From Glycomyces sp. TRM65418 (GTDB lineage: Bacteria > Actinomycetota > Actinomycetes > Mycobacteriales > Micromonosporaceae): a DNA stretch of 64,000 nucleotides. The position numbers and the translations under genes are program-made. Below the pieces are notes generated by a model that searched no databases, had not been told where the DNA came from, and saw nothing but the letters and a program-made list of their open reading frames with translations. The stretch covers positions 868,001-932,000 of the forward strand of contig NZ_JAJFAX010000001.1 of NCBI RefSeq assembly GCF_019710475.1, given 5' to 3'. Positions 17,533 to 25,758 of this stretch are shown here, one piece after another. Within the stretch, counting starts at the first letter, position 1, and each line of letters starts with the position of its first letter.

Positions 17533-17538
17533 TACCTT
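17533..17538 (+). promoter_or_regulatory. Leaderless -10 box (TACCTT)
   Basis: TACCTT ends exactly six bases before the GTG at 17545. There is no ribosome site, so transcription probably starts at the start codon. It would drive the reductase-HerA-SbcD-SbcC run. Confidence 0.55.
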
Positions 17539-17544
17539 GTGGCC

Positions 17545-18288
17545 GTGGCTGACGTGCTGTACCGAAAACTCGATGAACTGACCGACGACGAGATGTACGC
17601 GGCGTACGAGCCCCCGGCTCCCGACTGGCTGCGGGTCAACTTCGTCGCCAGCGCCGACGGCGCGGCGACCCTCGAAGGGCGCTCCGGGCCGCTCTCCGGG
17701 GAGGAGGACAAACGCGTGTTCAAGATCCTGCGGGCCCGCTGCGACGTGCTCCTCGCCGGGGCCGGGACTGTGCGGACCGAAGGCTACGGGCCGCTGGTCC
17801 TCTCGCCCGAGCGGACGGCGTGGCGGCGATCGCAGGGACTGCCCGACGTGCCGGTCATGGCGATCGTGTCCCGCACGGCGTCGCTCGACCCGGCGGCGGG
17901 GATCTTCACCGAGGCGCCCCGGCGGCCGATCCTCATCGTCCCGGCGGACCTGGCGGAGTCGCGGATCGAGCCGTTCCGGGAGGTCGCCGACGTCATCGCC
18001 GTCGGCACCGGCGCGGTCGACCTCTCGCTCGCGCTGGCGGCGCTGCGCGAGCGGGGCCTGCGGCAGGTCCTCTGCGAGGGCGGGCCGCACGTCTTCGGCG
18101 ACCTCATCGCCGCCGATCTGGTCGACGAACTCGACCTCACGGTGTCGCCGCTGCTCGCCGGGGCCGGTTCGATCCGTATCGCGGAGGGCTCGGCGTCCCC
18201 CGAAGGGCGGCCGCTGCAGCTGCGACACGTCCTCGAAGCCGGGGGCAACCTCATCCTGAGGTATCTGCGAGGATCAGACGATGAGTGA
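17545..18288 (+). CDS. Pyrimidine reductase family protein (RibD C-terminal domain)
   Basis: 247-residue protein of the RibD_C/DHFR-like reductase family. WLRVNFVASADGAATLEGRS (about 32-51), SGEEDKRVFKILRARCDVLL, AGAGTVRTEGYG and the C-terminal LCEGGPHVFGDLIAADLVDE are the hallmarks of NADPH-dependent diaminopyrimidine reductases. It lacks the RibD deaminase domain. Whether it serves riboflavin or a folate/deazaflavin-like pathway is unknown. The GTG at 17545 is chosen because TACCTT lies six bases upstream; GTG 17539 is an alternative. Its last eight bases overlap the start of the HerA-like gene, so the two are cotranscribed. Confidence 0.8.
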   Translation: MADVLYRKLDELTDDEMYAAYEPPAPDWLRVNFVASADGAATLEGRSGPLSGEEDKRVFKILRARCDVLLAGAGTVRTEGYGPLVLSPERTAWRRSQGLPDVPVMAIVSRTASLDPAAGIFTEAPRRPILIVPADLAESRIEPFREVADVIAVGTGAVDLSLALAALRERGLRQVLCEGGPHVFGDLIAADLVDELDLTVSPLLAGAGSIRIAEGSASPEGRPLQLRHVLEAGGNLILRYLRGSDDE

Positions 18289-19993
18289 ATCGGTGGGCCG
18301 CGTGCTCGGCACGGAGGACGCGACGCCCCTGTCGTTCTGGGTCGGGGTCGGGCCGGAGTCGTACGCCCAGCTCGACGACGTGCTCACCACCGAACGCCAG
18401 GTCCCCGGGGTCGGCGCGGTCCGCATCTCCGGTGTGGTCACCGCCGTGCGTTCGCGGCACGAGGGCGCCCAGTTCGACTCCGACGTCTTCGACATCGCCG
18501 GGGGCCTGCTCCCGGCGCAGGTGCAGGAGGCCGCCGAGGTCACGGTGACGCGGGTCGAGCCGGAGGTGTTCGTGCCGCCGCGCCCGGGCGCCGAGGTCCA
18601 GCGCGCCACCGGCGAGGATCGCGACCGGGCCCTGTACTTCGACGGCATGGCCCGCCAAGTGCCCCTTGGGTTCTCGCGCGACGGCCAGCCGGTGTTCCTC
18701 AACCCGGACTTCCTCGACGGCACCCGCGGCGCGCACGTCTCGATCTCGGGGATCAGCGGCGTCGCCACGAAGACCTCGTTCGCGACGTGGATGCTCTACT
18801 CGCTGCTGCACTCGGGCGCGCTCGGCGCCGAGGCCGCGAACACGAAGGCGCTCATCTTCAACGTCAAGGGCGAGGACCTGCTGCTCCTGGACCACGACAA
18901 CACGAAGATCGACGAGACGGTGCGCGACTCGTACCGGCGGCTCGGCATGGAGCCCGGCGCGTTCAAGTCGGTCGAGGTGCTCGCCCCGCCCCGTGAGGGC
19001 GACGCGAACGGCATCCCCGACGTGGCGTGCCGGTCGACGGGCGTGGACGCCTTCTACTGGACGCTGGCGGAGTTCTGCCAGCTGAGCCTGCTGCCGTTCG
19101 TGTTCGCCGACGGCGACGACGACCGCCAGCAGTACACGATGGTCGTGCACCAGGTCGCCGCGCGGCTGCGCAAGGAGGCCCGCCCCAAGGACAACGGCGC
19201 GATCAGTGTGGACGGGCAGCTGCTCACCACCTACCGCGACCTCGTGGACCTCATCTGCGAGCGGCTCTCGGACGACGAGACGCGCACCGAGTGGGCCGGG
19301 TCGGCGATCGGCCTGGGCACGGTGAACGCGTTCATCCGCCGCCTCATCGCCTCCGGGCGCGACATCGGCCGGCTCATCCGCGGCGATCTGCCGCCGAAGG
19401 GCGCCGTGCTCTCCTCGGAAGCGCAGGTCACCGTCGTCGACCTGCACAACCTGCCCGATCGGGCCCAGCGGTTCGTCGTCGGCGTGGTCCTGCGCAGCGA
19501 GTTCGAACGCAAGGAGAAGGCCGGGACGGCGCGGCCGCTCCAGTTCGTCGTCCTCGACGAGCTCAACAAGTACGCCCCGCGCGAGGGCACCAGCCCGATC
19601 AAGGACATCCTGCTCGACATCGCCGAGCGCGGGCGGTCCCTGGGGGTCATCCTCATCGGCGCCCAGCAGACGGCGTCCGAAGTGGAGCGACGCATCGCCT
19701 CGAACTCGGCGATCCGGGTCGTCGGCCGCCTCGACGCGGCCGAGGCCACGCGCCCCGAGTACGGGTTCCTGACCCAGGCGCAGCGGATGCGGGTCCTCAT
19801 GGCCAAGCCCGGCACCATGTTCGTGGCCCAACCGGAGCTGCCGGTGCCGCTGGTGGTGAACTTCCCGTTCCCCGCCTGGGCCACCCGGCCCGCCGAGGCC
19901 GGGTCCGCGCCGGCCGCCACGGCGCGGTCGGTGACCGCCCGGGTCGACCCGTTCGACCTCGCCGGCGACGACGAAGACGACATTCCCTTCTGA
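18281..19993 (+). CDS. HerA/DUF87-type DNA-translocase ATPase
   Basis: 570-residue HerA-like ATPase. It starts with a beta-barrel-like domain (to about 140), then HVSISGISGVATKTSFATW at the P-loop position (about 152-170). That P-loop is unusual, with GVATKT instead of GxGKT. Walker B is FVVLDELNKYAP (about 423-434), followed by the LIGAQQTASEVERRI sensor and arginine-finger region. In archaea HerA is a hexameric translocase that works with the NurA nuclease beside Mre11-Rad50. Here the gene sits directly before sbcD and sbcC with a NurA-like gene further down, so a role in DNA end processing is inferred. Its ATG overlaps the previous stop by eight bases. Confidence 0.82.
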   Translation: MSESVGRVLGTEDATPLSFWVGVGPESYAQLDDVLTTERQVPGVGAVRISGVVTAVRSRHEGAQFDSDVFDIAGGLLPAQVQEAAEVTVTRVEPEVFVPPRPGAEVQRATGEDRDRALYFDGMARQVPLGFSRDGQPVFLNPDFLDGTRGAHVSISGISGVATKTSFATWMLYSLLHSGALGAEAANTKALIFNVKGEDLLLLDHDNTKIDETVRDSYRRLGMEPGAFKSVEVLAPPREGDANGIPDVACRSTGVDAFYWTLAEFCQLSLLPFVFADGDDDRQQYTMVVHQVAARLRKEARPKDNGAISVDGQLLTTYRDLVDLICERLSDDETRTEWAGSAIGLGTVNAFIRRLIASGRDIGRLIRGDLPPKGAVLSSEAQVTVVDLHNLPDRAQRFVVGVVLRSEFERKEKAGTARPLQFVVLDELNKYAPREGTSPIKDILLDIAERGRSLGVILIGAQQTASEVERRIASNSAIRVVGRLDAAEATRPEYGFLTQAQRMRVLMAKPGTMFVAQPELPVPLVVNFPFPAWATRPAEAGSAPAATARSVTARVDPFDLAGDDEDDIPF

Positions 19994-20043
19994 GCCGATC
20001 CAGGGCTCCCGAGCATCGCCCAGAACGAACACAGGAGCACGCC

Positions 20044-21198
20044 TTGCGGATTCTCCACACCTCCGACTGGCACGTCGGCGTCACCATGAAGGGCCGCTCG
20101 CGCCTCGACGAGCAGCGCGCGGTCTTCAAGCAGATGTGCGCGATCGCCCGCGAGGAGTCGGTCGACCTCGTGATCGTCGCCGGGGACCTCTTCGACACCG
20201 CGTCCCCGTCGAGCGAGGCGCAGAAGCTCCTCACGGCGGCGCTCTCGGCGCTCCGCGGCACCGGCGCCGAGGTCGTCGTCATCGCGGGCAACCACGACAA
20301 CGGCAAGGCCCTCGACGCCCTGCGCGACTGGGCCCACGCCGCCGGGATCCACCTGCGCGGCAGCCTCGGCAAGGCCGCCGACCACATCGTCACCGGGACC
20401 ACCGGCGACGGCGAGCGCTGGCGGATCGCCGCGCTGCCGTTCATCGCCCAGCGCCACGCCGTGCGCGCCGCCGAGCTGTTCGAGCTCGGCGCGGCCGGGG
20501 CCGAGGCGACCTACGCCGACCACCTGCGCCGCCTCGTCACGGCGCTCACGCAGGACTTCCGCGCCGACGAGGTGAACCTGTTCACCGGGCACCTCACCGT
20601 CGTCGGCGGCAAGGTCGGCGGCGGCGAACGCGAGGTCCACACCGTGGCCGACTACGCCGTGCCGGCCGCGATCTTCCCGCCCACCACGTCCTATGTGGCC
20701 CTCGGGCACCTGCACAAGGCCCAGGCCATCACCGGGCCCTGCCCGATCCGCTACTCCGGCGGGCCGCTCGCGGTCGACTTCGGCGAGGAGGACCACACGC
20801 CGAGCGTCGCGATCGTGGACGTCGCGGCCGGAGTCCCCGCGCGGGCGCGCACCGTCCCGCTCACCGCGGCAGTCCCGCTGCAGACCGTCCGCGGCAGCCT
20901 CGAACAACTCGCCGAGGCCGAGGTGGACGAACGGGCGTGGCTGCGGGTCTTCGTCACCGAACCGGCCCGCGCCGGGCTCCGCGGCGAGGTCGCCGACCTG
21001 TTCCCGCGGGCCGTCCAGATCCACATCGACCCGGTGATGCGCGCGGACGAGACGAAACCGCGCGAGCGACGGTCGGGGCGCAGCCCCGGCGAGCTGTTCA
21101 CCGCGTACCTCCACGAGGCGGGCCACGACGACCCGGCCGTGGCCGGGCTCTTCACCAAGCTCTACGAAGACACCCAGACCGTCGCCGAGGAGGCCTGA
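20044..21198 (+). CDS. sbcD: Exonuclease SbcCD subunit D (Mre11-like)
   Basis: 384-residue metallophosphoesterase nuclease subunit. Phosphoesterase motifs appear in order: TSDWHVG (Asp8, His10), VAGDLFD (about 42-48), IAGNHDNGK (about 80-88), a TGHLTVVGG histidine and ALGHLHKAQ (His-x-His). The start is a TTG at 20044 with AGGAG (20033-20037) six bases ahead; no better ATG or GTG begins before the conserved first strand. With SbcC it forms the complex that opens hairpins and blocked ends at double-strand breaks. It is 50 bases behind the HerA-like gene and shares one base with sbcC. Confidence 0.92.
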   Translation: MRILHTSDWHVGVTMKGRSRLDEQRAVFKQMCAIAREESVDLVIVAGDLFDTASPSSEAQKLLTAALSALRGTGAEVVVIAGNHDNGKALDALRDWAHAAGIHLRGSLGKAADHIVTGTTGDGERWRIAALPFIAQRHAVRAAELFELGAAGAEATYADHLRRLVTALTQDFRADEVNLFTGHLTVVGGKVGGGEREVHTVADYAVPAAIFPPTTSYVALGHLHKAQAITGPCPIRYSGGPLAVDFGEEDHTPSVAIVDVAAGVPARARTVPLTAAVPLQTVRGSLEQLAEAEVDERAWLRVFVTEPARAGLRGEVADLFPRAVQIHIDPVMRADETKPRERRSGRSPGELFTAYLHEAGHDDPAVAGLFTKLYEDTQTVAEEA

Positions 21199-23630
21199 TG
21201 AGGCCCATCCGATTGGACCTGCAGGGGTTCGCCTCGTACACCGGGTCCGAGACCTTCGACTTCACCGACGTGGACTTCTTCGCGCTCACCGGGCCCACCG
21301 GCGCCGGGAAGTCCACGGTGCTCGACGCGATGTGCTTCGCGCTGTACGGGCGCACGCCGCGCTGGCGCGTGAACACGACCCAGAACGCGATCGCGCCCTC
21401 GGCCGTGGAGGGCCGGGTCCGGCTCGTCTTCGCCGCCGCCGGCCAGCACTACGTCGCCACGCGGATCCTGCGCCGCGACCGCAACGGCAAGGTCAAGACG
21501 ACCACCGCCGCGTTGGAGCAGCTGCCCGACGGGGTGGACCCGGCCGACGACGGCGAACTCGTCGAAGGCCTCGGCAAGGCCCTCGCGGGCAGCCCCAACG
21601 AGGTGAGCAACGCGGCCGAGCGCGTCATCGGGCTGCCGTTCGAGCAGTTCACGAAGTGCGTGCTCCTCCCCCAGGGCGAGTTCGCCGAGTTCCTGCACGC
21701 CTCGCCCGCCGACCGGCGCAAGATCCTCGAGAACCTGCTGGGCCACAGCGTCTACCGGCGGGTCCAGCAGCTCGCCGGCGCCAAGCGCGACGCGGCGACG
21801 ACCGCGATGAAGACCCTGGAGGCGCAGCTCGCGCGCATCCCGGCGGTCACCGACCTGGAGCTGACCGCCGCGGCCGAACGGGTCGAGCGGCTGGAGAAGC
21901 TCACGGAGCCGGTGCGGGACAAGGCGAACGCGCTCGACGGGCTCGCCGCGGCGGTCGAGACCGCGCGGCGACGCCTGAACGAGGCCGAAGCGAACCTCGC
22001 CTCGCTCACGTACATCAAGCAGCCCGCGGGGGTCGCCGACATCGCCGCGCAGGTCGCGGCCGCGTCGGCGGCGGTCGCCGAGAAGGCCGCGGAGGTGGAG
22101 GCCACCGAGACCGAGGACGAGCGGCTGCGATCCGAACTCGACGGTCTCGACCTGGGCCTGATCGAGCGGCAGCTCAAGGCGTGGGCCGAGCTCGCCGAGA
22201 CCGAGTCGAAGCTCAAGACCGGCCAGGAGCTCACCGAGGAGCTGCGCGCCCAGTACGCCGAGGCCAAGGAGCTGGAGGAGGCCGCCTCCGAGGAGGTCGA
22301 GATCCAGCACGCGACCCTCCACAAGGTCCGGATGGCCGAACTGGCCGGGACCCTGCGGGCGGGGCTGGCGATCGGCGACGAGTGCCCGGTCTGCGACCGT
22401 CCCGTGGACGCGGTCCCCGAGCACGACCTCTCGGAGTCCATGCAGCAGGCCGAGGAGGCCTCCCGGAACGCCACCGTGGAGTTCCGCGATGCGCAGGCGG
22501 CCGTGGTCGCGCTGCAGACGAAGCTGGAGAACTACGAGGAGCGGCTCACCGAGCTGCAGCTGGCGCAGCGGCGGCTGAAGAAGAAGCTCGAAGGCGTCCC
22601 CGAAGCCGCCGCGCTCGAGCAGCGGCGGAGCGATTCCGAAGAGGCTCGGCAGCAGCTGGCGGGGACCGGCGCGGCGCTCAAGGCCGCCCGGCGGGCCCTG
22701 CGGGAGGCGGAGAAGCGCAAGGCCGTCGCCGACGAGCGGCAGCAGCGCGCCTGGAAGGAGTTCCAGCACGCCCGCGACCAGGTGGCCGTGCTCGGCCCGC
22801 CCGCGGGCGGCGACGACCTGGCCGCGAGCTGGTCGCACCTCGTCGAGTGGGCCGCCGCGTCGCTCGAACGCGCGAGCGCCGAGCGGGAGGCCGCCCGGAC
22901 CGAGCTGGCCGGGCTCGACGGCCGGGCCGCGACGCTGCGGACCGAACTGCGCGCGACGTTGGGGGACTTCGAGATCGAGGTGCCCCGCAGCGGCACCGGC
23001 GGCGACTACGTCGGGCGGCACGCCGCCGCCGTGGAGTCGGCGCGGGCCGCGTCGGCCCGCCTGGCCGAGGCGCGGCGCCACCGGATCGACCTGGAGTCCG
23101 ACATGCGGAAGTACCAGAGCGAAGCGGAGATCGCCAAGGCCCTCGCGTCCCATCTGGAGGCCCGCCGGTTCATGGAGTGGCTGCTGAGCGAGGCCCTGGA
23201 CGAGCTGGTGGCGGGCGCGACGGTGATGCTCAACCGGATCACCGGTGGGCAGTACGACCTGATCTACCGCGACCAGGACTTCTGGGTGGTGGACCACCAC
23301 GACGCCGATATGGCGCGGCCCGCGCGGAGCCTGTCGGGCGGCGAGACGTTCGCCGCCTCGCTGTCGCTGGCGCTCGCGCTGAGCGACCAGTTGGCGAGCC
23401 TGGCGCGGCACGGCGCGAGCCTGGAGTCGATCATCCTGGACGAGGGCTTCGGGACGCTGGATCCGGAGACGCTCGACGCGGTGGCGTCGACATTGGAGGC
23501 GCTGACGCTCTCGGCCAGGCGCACCGTCGGCCTCGTCACGCACGTCGCCGAGCTGGCGGAACGCGTGCCGGTCCGGTTCCACATCACCAAGGACGCGAAG
23601 GGCTCGCACGTCGAGAAGACCTGGTCCTGA
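21198..23630 (+). CDS. sbcC: Exonuclease SbcCD subunit C (Rad50-like)
   Basis: 810-residue SMC-type ATPase. Walker A is GPTGAGKST (32-40). Long coiled coils run from about 195 to 690, interrupted by the zinc hook CPVC (about 396-399) that dimerises two molecules. The signature LSGGE (about 711) and Walker B IILDEGFGTLD (about 744-754) complete the head. At 810 residues it is shorter than E. coli SbcC (over 1000), so the arms are short, as in other actinobacteria. The ATG overlaps the sbcD stop (TGATG). A hairpin (23651-23689) follows, so the following genes may have their own promoter. Confidence 0.92.
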   Translation: MRPIRLDLQGFASYTGSETFDFTDVDFFALTGPTGAGKSTVLDAMCFALYGRTPRWRVNTTQNAIAPSAVEGRVRLVFAAAGQHYVATRILRRDRNGKVKTTTAALEQLPDGVDPADDGELVEGLGKALAGSPNEVSNAAERVIGLPFEQFTKCVLLPQGEFAEFLHASPADRRKILENLLGHSVYRRVQQLAGAKRDAATTAMKTLEAQLARIPAVTDLELTAAAERVERLEKLTEPVRDKANALDGLAAAVETARRRLNEAEANLASLTYIKQPAGVADIAAQVAAASAAVAEKAAEVEATETEDERLRSELDGLDLGLIERQLKAWAELAETESKLKTGQELTEELRAQYAEAKELEEAASEEVEIQHATLHKVRMAELAGTLRAGLAIGDECPVCDRPVDAVPEHDLSESMQQAEEASRNATVEFRDAQAAVVALQTKLENYEERLTELQLAQRRLKKKLEGVPEAAALEQRRSDSEEARQQLAGTGAALKAARRALREAEKRKAVADERQQRAWKEFQHARDQVAVLGPPAGGDDLAASWSHLVEWAAASLERASAEREAARTELAGLDGRAATLRTELRATLGDFEIEVPRSGTGGDYVGRHAAAVESARAASARLAEARRHRIDLESDMRKYQSEAEIAKALASHLEARRFMEWLLSEALDELVAGATVMLNRITGGQYDLIYRDQDFWVVDHHDADMARPARSLSGGETFAASLSLALALSDQLASLARHGASLESIILDEGFGTLDPETLDAVASTLEALTLSARRTVGLVTHVAELAERVPVRFHITKDAKGSHVEKTWS

Positions 23631-23975
23631 CCGATCGTCGCCACCGAATCGCCGCCGGGCCGGGCCGCGGAGACCCGCCGCCCGGCGGCTCGTTCGGCGC
23701 GCCTTGCGCACCGTTTTCGAGCCGTAGCCGGGACCGATGCCGGTTCCCTGTGAGGACGATCGCAGTGATCGTTCCTGAAATCGGCCTGACCTCGACTTTC
23801 CTTCGACTCGACTGAGGAGTAGGTTCATTCCGTTGGCATCGTTAGCACGCAACGGACGTCACCCGCTCGCGCGCCGCTGGCACCTGCTCCCGCCGTGATT
23901 CGTCCGGTATGCCAAGTGCCACAAGCGCAACGAGCACGCGTCGTTAACCTTGAATGTTCAAGTACTTCTGAAGAC
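23631..23975. other. Gap after sbcC
   Basis: 345 bases with no gene that I can support. It holds the sbcC terminator-like hairpin (23651-23689), an AT-richer patch with TAACCT (23946-23951) as a possible -10 box, and the left arm of an inverted repeat around the carbonic anhydrase start. Confidence 0.6.
23651..23689 (+). terminator. Terminator-like hairpin after sbcC
   Basis: GCCGCCGGGC pairs with GCCCGGCGGC. The 19-base loop itself contains CGGG...CCCG. It starts 20 bases after the sbcC stop, without a U-tract. Confidence 0.55.
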
Positions 23976-23994
23976 ATGAACACATTGAACATTC
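23952..23994 (+). promoter_or_regulatory. Inverted repeat spanning the carbonic anhydrase start codon
   Basis: GAATGTTCAA (23952-23961) and TTGAACATTC (23985-23994) are perfect 10-bp complements around the ATG at 23976. An inner CTTC/GAAG pair makes a nested hairpin. It could be an operator at the transcription start or an mRNA hairpin hiding the start codon. The left arm is itself a near-palindrome, TTGAATGTTCAA. Confidence 0.5.
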
Positions 23995-24740
23995 GCGGCG
24001 ACCGCCGCAAACTGATCACCGGGGCGGGCGCCATCGGCGCCGGCGCCATCGCCCTCCTGGCACTCGACGCCTGCGGCAGCGACGGCGGCAAGGGCGCCGC
24101 CGCTCAGACCCCCACCGCCCCCGCACTCGACACCCTCGAATCGGCCGACGAGATCTGGCAGGTCCTGCTCGACGGCAACCAGCGCTGGGCCGACGGCGAC
24201 TCGGTCCACCCCCACACCGACGCCGAGTGGCGCGAGTCGCTGGTCGAGGGCCAGTCTCCGCGCGCCGCCGTCTTCAGCTGCGTCGACTCCCGCGTCAGCC
24301 CCGAGCTCGTCTTCGACACCGGCGTCGGCGACCTCATGGTCACCCGCACCGCCGGCAACGTCTTCGACCCGCTCGTCTCCGAGTCCGTCTCGTACGGCCC
24401 GGCCGCCCTGGAGTCCCCGCTCCTGGTCGTCCTCGGCCACCAGCGCTGCGGCGCCGTCACCGCCGCCCACGAAGCGCTCCTGGCCGAGGAGGAGGGCGCC
24501 GAGCCCGAGGAGCACCACTACGCGCTCCCCGAGACCGTCGAGGCCCTCCGGGCCGCCTACGAGGCGTCCAAGGGCGAGTCCGGCGACCCGGTCGACGCGA
24601 TGGTCAAGGCGAACGTCCTCCTCACCGTGCAGGCCCTCAGCGAGCACCCGAACCTCGCCGAACTCGTCGCCGACGGCGAGCTCACCGTGGTCGGCGGCGT
24701 CTACTCGCTCGAGACCGGCGTGGTCACCGAGATCGCCTGA
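23976..24740 (+). CDS. Exported beta-class carbonic anhydrase
   Basis: 254-residue zinc enzyme interconverting CO2 and bicarbonate. Zinc and catalytic residues are Cys102, Asp104 and Arg106 in SCVDSRVSPE, and His155 and Cys158 in LGHQRCGA. The N-terminus has twin arginines (GDRRKLI, 10-11), a hydrophobic stretch and LALDACGS. That would make it a Tat-exported protein, perhaps a lipoprotein with Cys33, although Asp at -2 is unusual for a lipobox. Beta carbonic anhydrases are mostly cytoplasmic, so an exported one is notable. The ATG sits inside an inverted repeat. It lies between sbcC and the NurA-like gene with no obvious functional link. Confidence 0.85.
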   Translation: MNTLNIRGDRRKLITGAGAIGAGAIALLALDACGSDGGKGAAAQTPTAPALDTLESADEIWQVLLDGNQRWADGDSVHPHTDAEWRESLVEGQSPRAAVFSCVDSRVSPELVFDTGVGDLMVTRTAGNVFDPLVSESVSYGPAALESPLLVVLGHQRCGAVTAAHEALLAEEEGAEPEEHHYALPETVEALRAAYEASKGESGDPVDAMVKANVLLTVQALSEHPNLAELVADGELTVVGGVYSLETGVVTEIA

Positions 24741-24810
24741 CCGCGGCGCGCCCAGGCGTCGACGGCGCGCAGTAGGCTGAGCCGCAACCGTTCCGGAAAG
24801 CAGGTGCGCC

Positions 24811-25758
24811 TTGCAGATCACCGTCGACGCCTGGGACCCGTCCTTCGCGGACAACCCCGAATCGCCCTCGCGCTCCGACCGGGCCGTGGTCCGGGCCGAC
24901 ATCGAACTCGAACCGGCCGACTGGCGGCCCCTCGACGCCCCCGCCTCGGGACCGCGGCGCATCGTCGTCGTCGACGGCGTGCGCCGCATCGACGCCCGCG
25001 TGGAGCTCCTCGACGACGCCCCTGAGCGACGCGGCGAACGCTGGCCCGGCCTGTGCGTCTCCTGGGCCGCCGGAGCGGTCGCCTGCGACCTCGACGGCCG
25101 GCGCTCGGCCGCCGCCGAGGCCAGTGTGGTCGAAGTGGCGGTGGAACGCGGCCTGTTCGCGGCCGTCGACCCCGGCGCCGACTTCGGGCGCTACCCGCAC
25201 CGCAGGACCGAGTCCGCGGACCCGGGCGAGCTCATCGCCTCGGCCCAGGCCGCCATGGCCGAACTCGAGGCGAAAGTGTCCTCGATGGTGGCCATGGACG
25301 CCGAGCTGTCCGTCCTCGACGGCCCGTTGCGCGGGCGCACCCGCCTGCCGAACTCGGTCGGCTACATCAAGAGCCACCACCGCTCCTACCTCCAAGGCGA
25401 CATGAACGCGGTCGTGGAGCGCCTGCGGCCCGGCCAGCGCACCCCCGTCTTCCACCTGATGTCCGGCTGGCCGCGCTACACCTGGTACCTGCGCCTGCCG
25501 GGCGCCTCCTCCCGCGGCTGGGCGGGCGTGGCCCGCCTGGAGGCCGCCGACGACCTGAGCGAGGAGGCGGCGATCGCGCTGGCCGACGCCACGGCGGCGT
25601 CCCTGCCGCCGCTGGGTTCGGCGGCGCACAAGGACGCGCGCGCCCCGCAGAACCTGACGCCGATCGCGGGCCTGGAGCGCCGCCTGAAGCGGATGCTCGG
25701 CGACCCGCGGTTGCTGCTGCGGTCCGTGCGCGCGGCCTCCCAGGAGTCGGGACGGTGA
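24811..25758 (+). CDS. NurA-like DNA repair nuclease
   Basis: 315-residue protein with the order of NurA motifs. IVVVDGVRRIDARVEL has the first metal Asp (D55). SVLDGPLRGRTRLPNSVGYIK has D170 and K187, followed by SHHRSYL. A late PRYTWYLRLPG...GWAGVARLE strand pair and SAAHKDARAPQNL (His273) follow. In archaea NurA is a 5' nuclease that works inside the HerA ring. Finding it behind HerA-SbcD-SbcC supports the assignment. The start is a TTG at 24811. Its stop overlaps the SRPBCC gene start by four bases. The family call rests on recalled motifs, not a search. Confidence 0.75.
   Translation: MQITVDAWDPSFADNPESPSRSDRAVVRADIELEPADWRPLDAPASGPRRIVVVDGVRRIDARVELLDDAPERRGERWPGLCVSWAAGAVACDLDGRRSAAAEASVVEVAVERGLFAAVDPGADFGRYPHRRTESADPGELIASAQAAMAELEAKVSSMVAMDAELSVLDGPLRGRTRLPNSVGYIKSHHRSYLQGDMNAVVERLRPGQRTPVFHLMSGWPRYTWYLRLPGASSRGWAGVARLEAADDLSEEAAIALADATAASLPPLGSAAHKDARAPQNLTPIAGLERRLKRMLGDPRLLLRSVRAASQESGR

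Noticed and set aside
21162..23852. 896-codon open frame on the minus strand
   Set aside because: Antisense shadow of sbcC.
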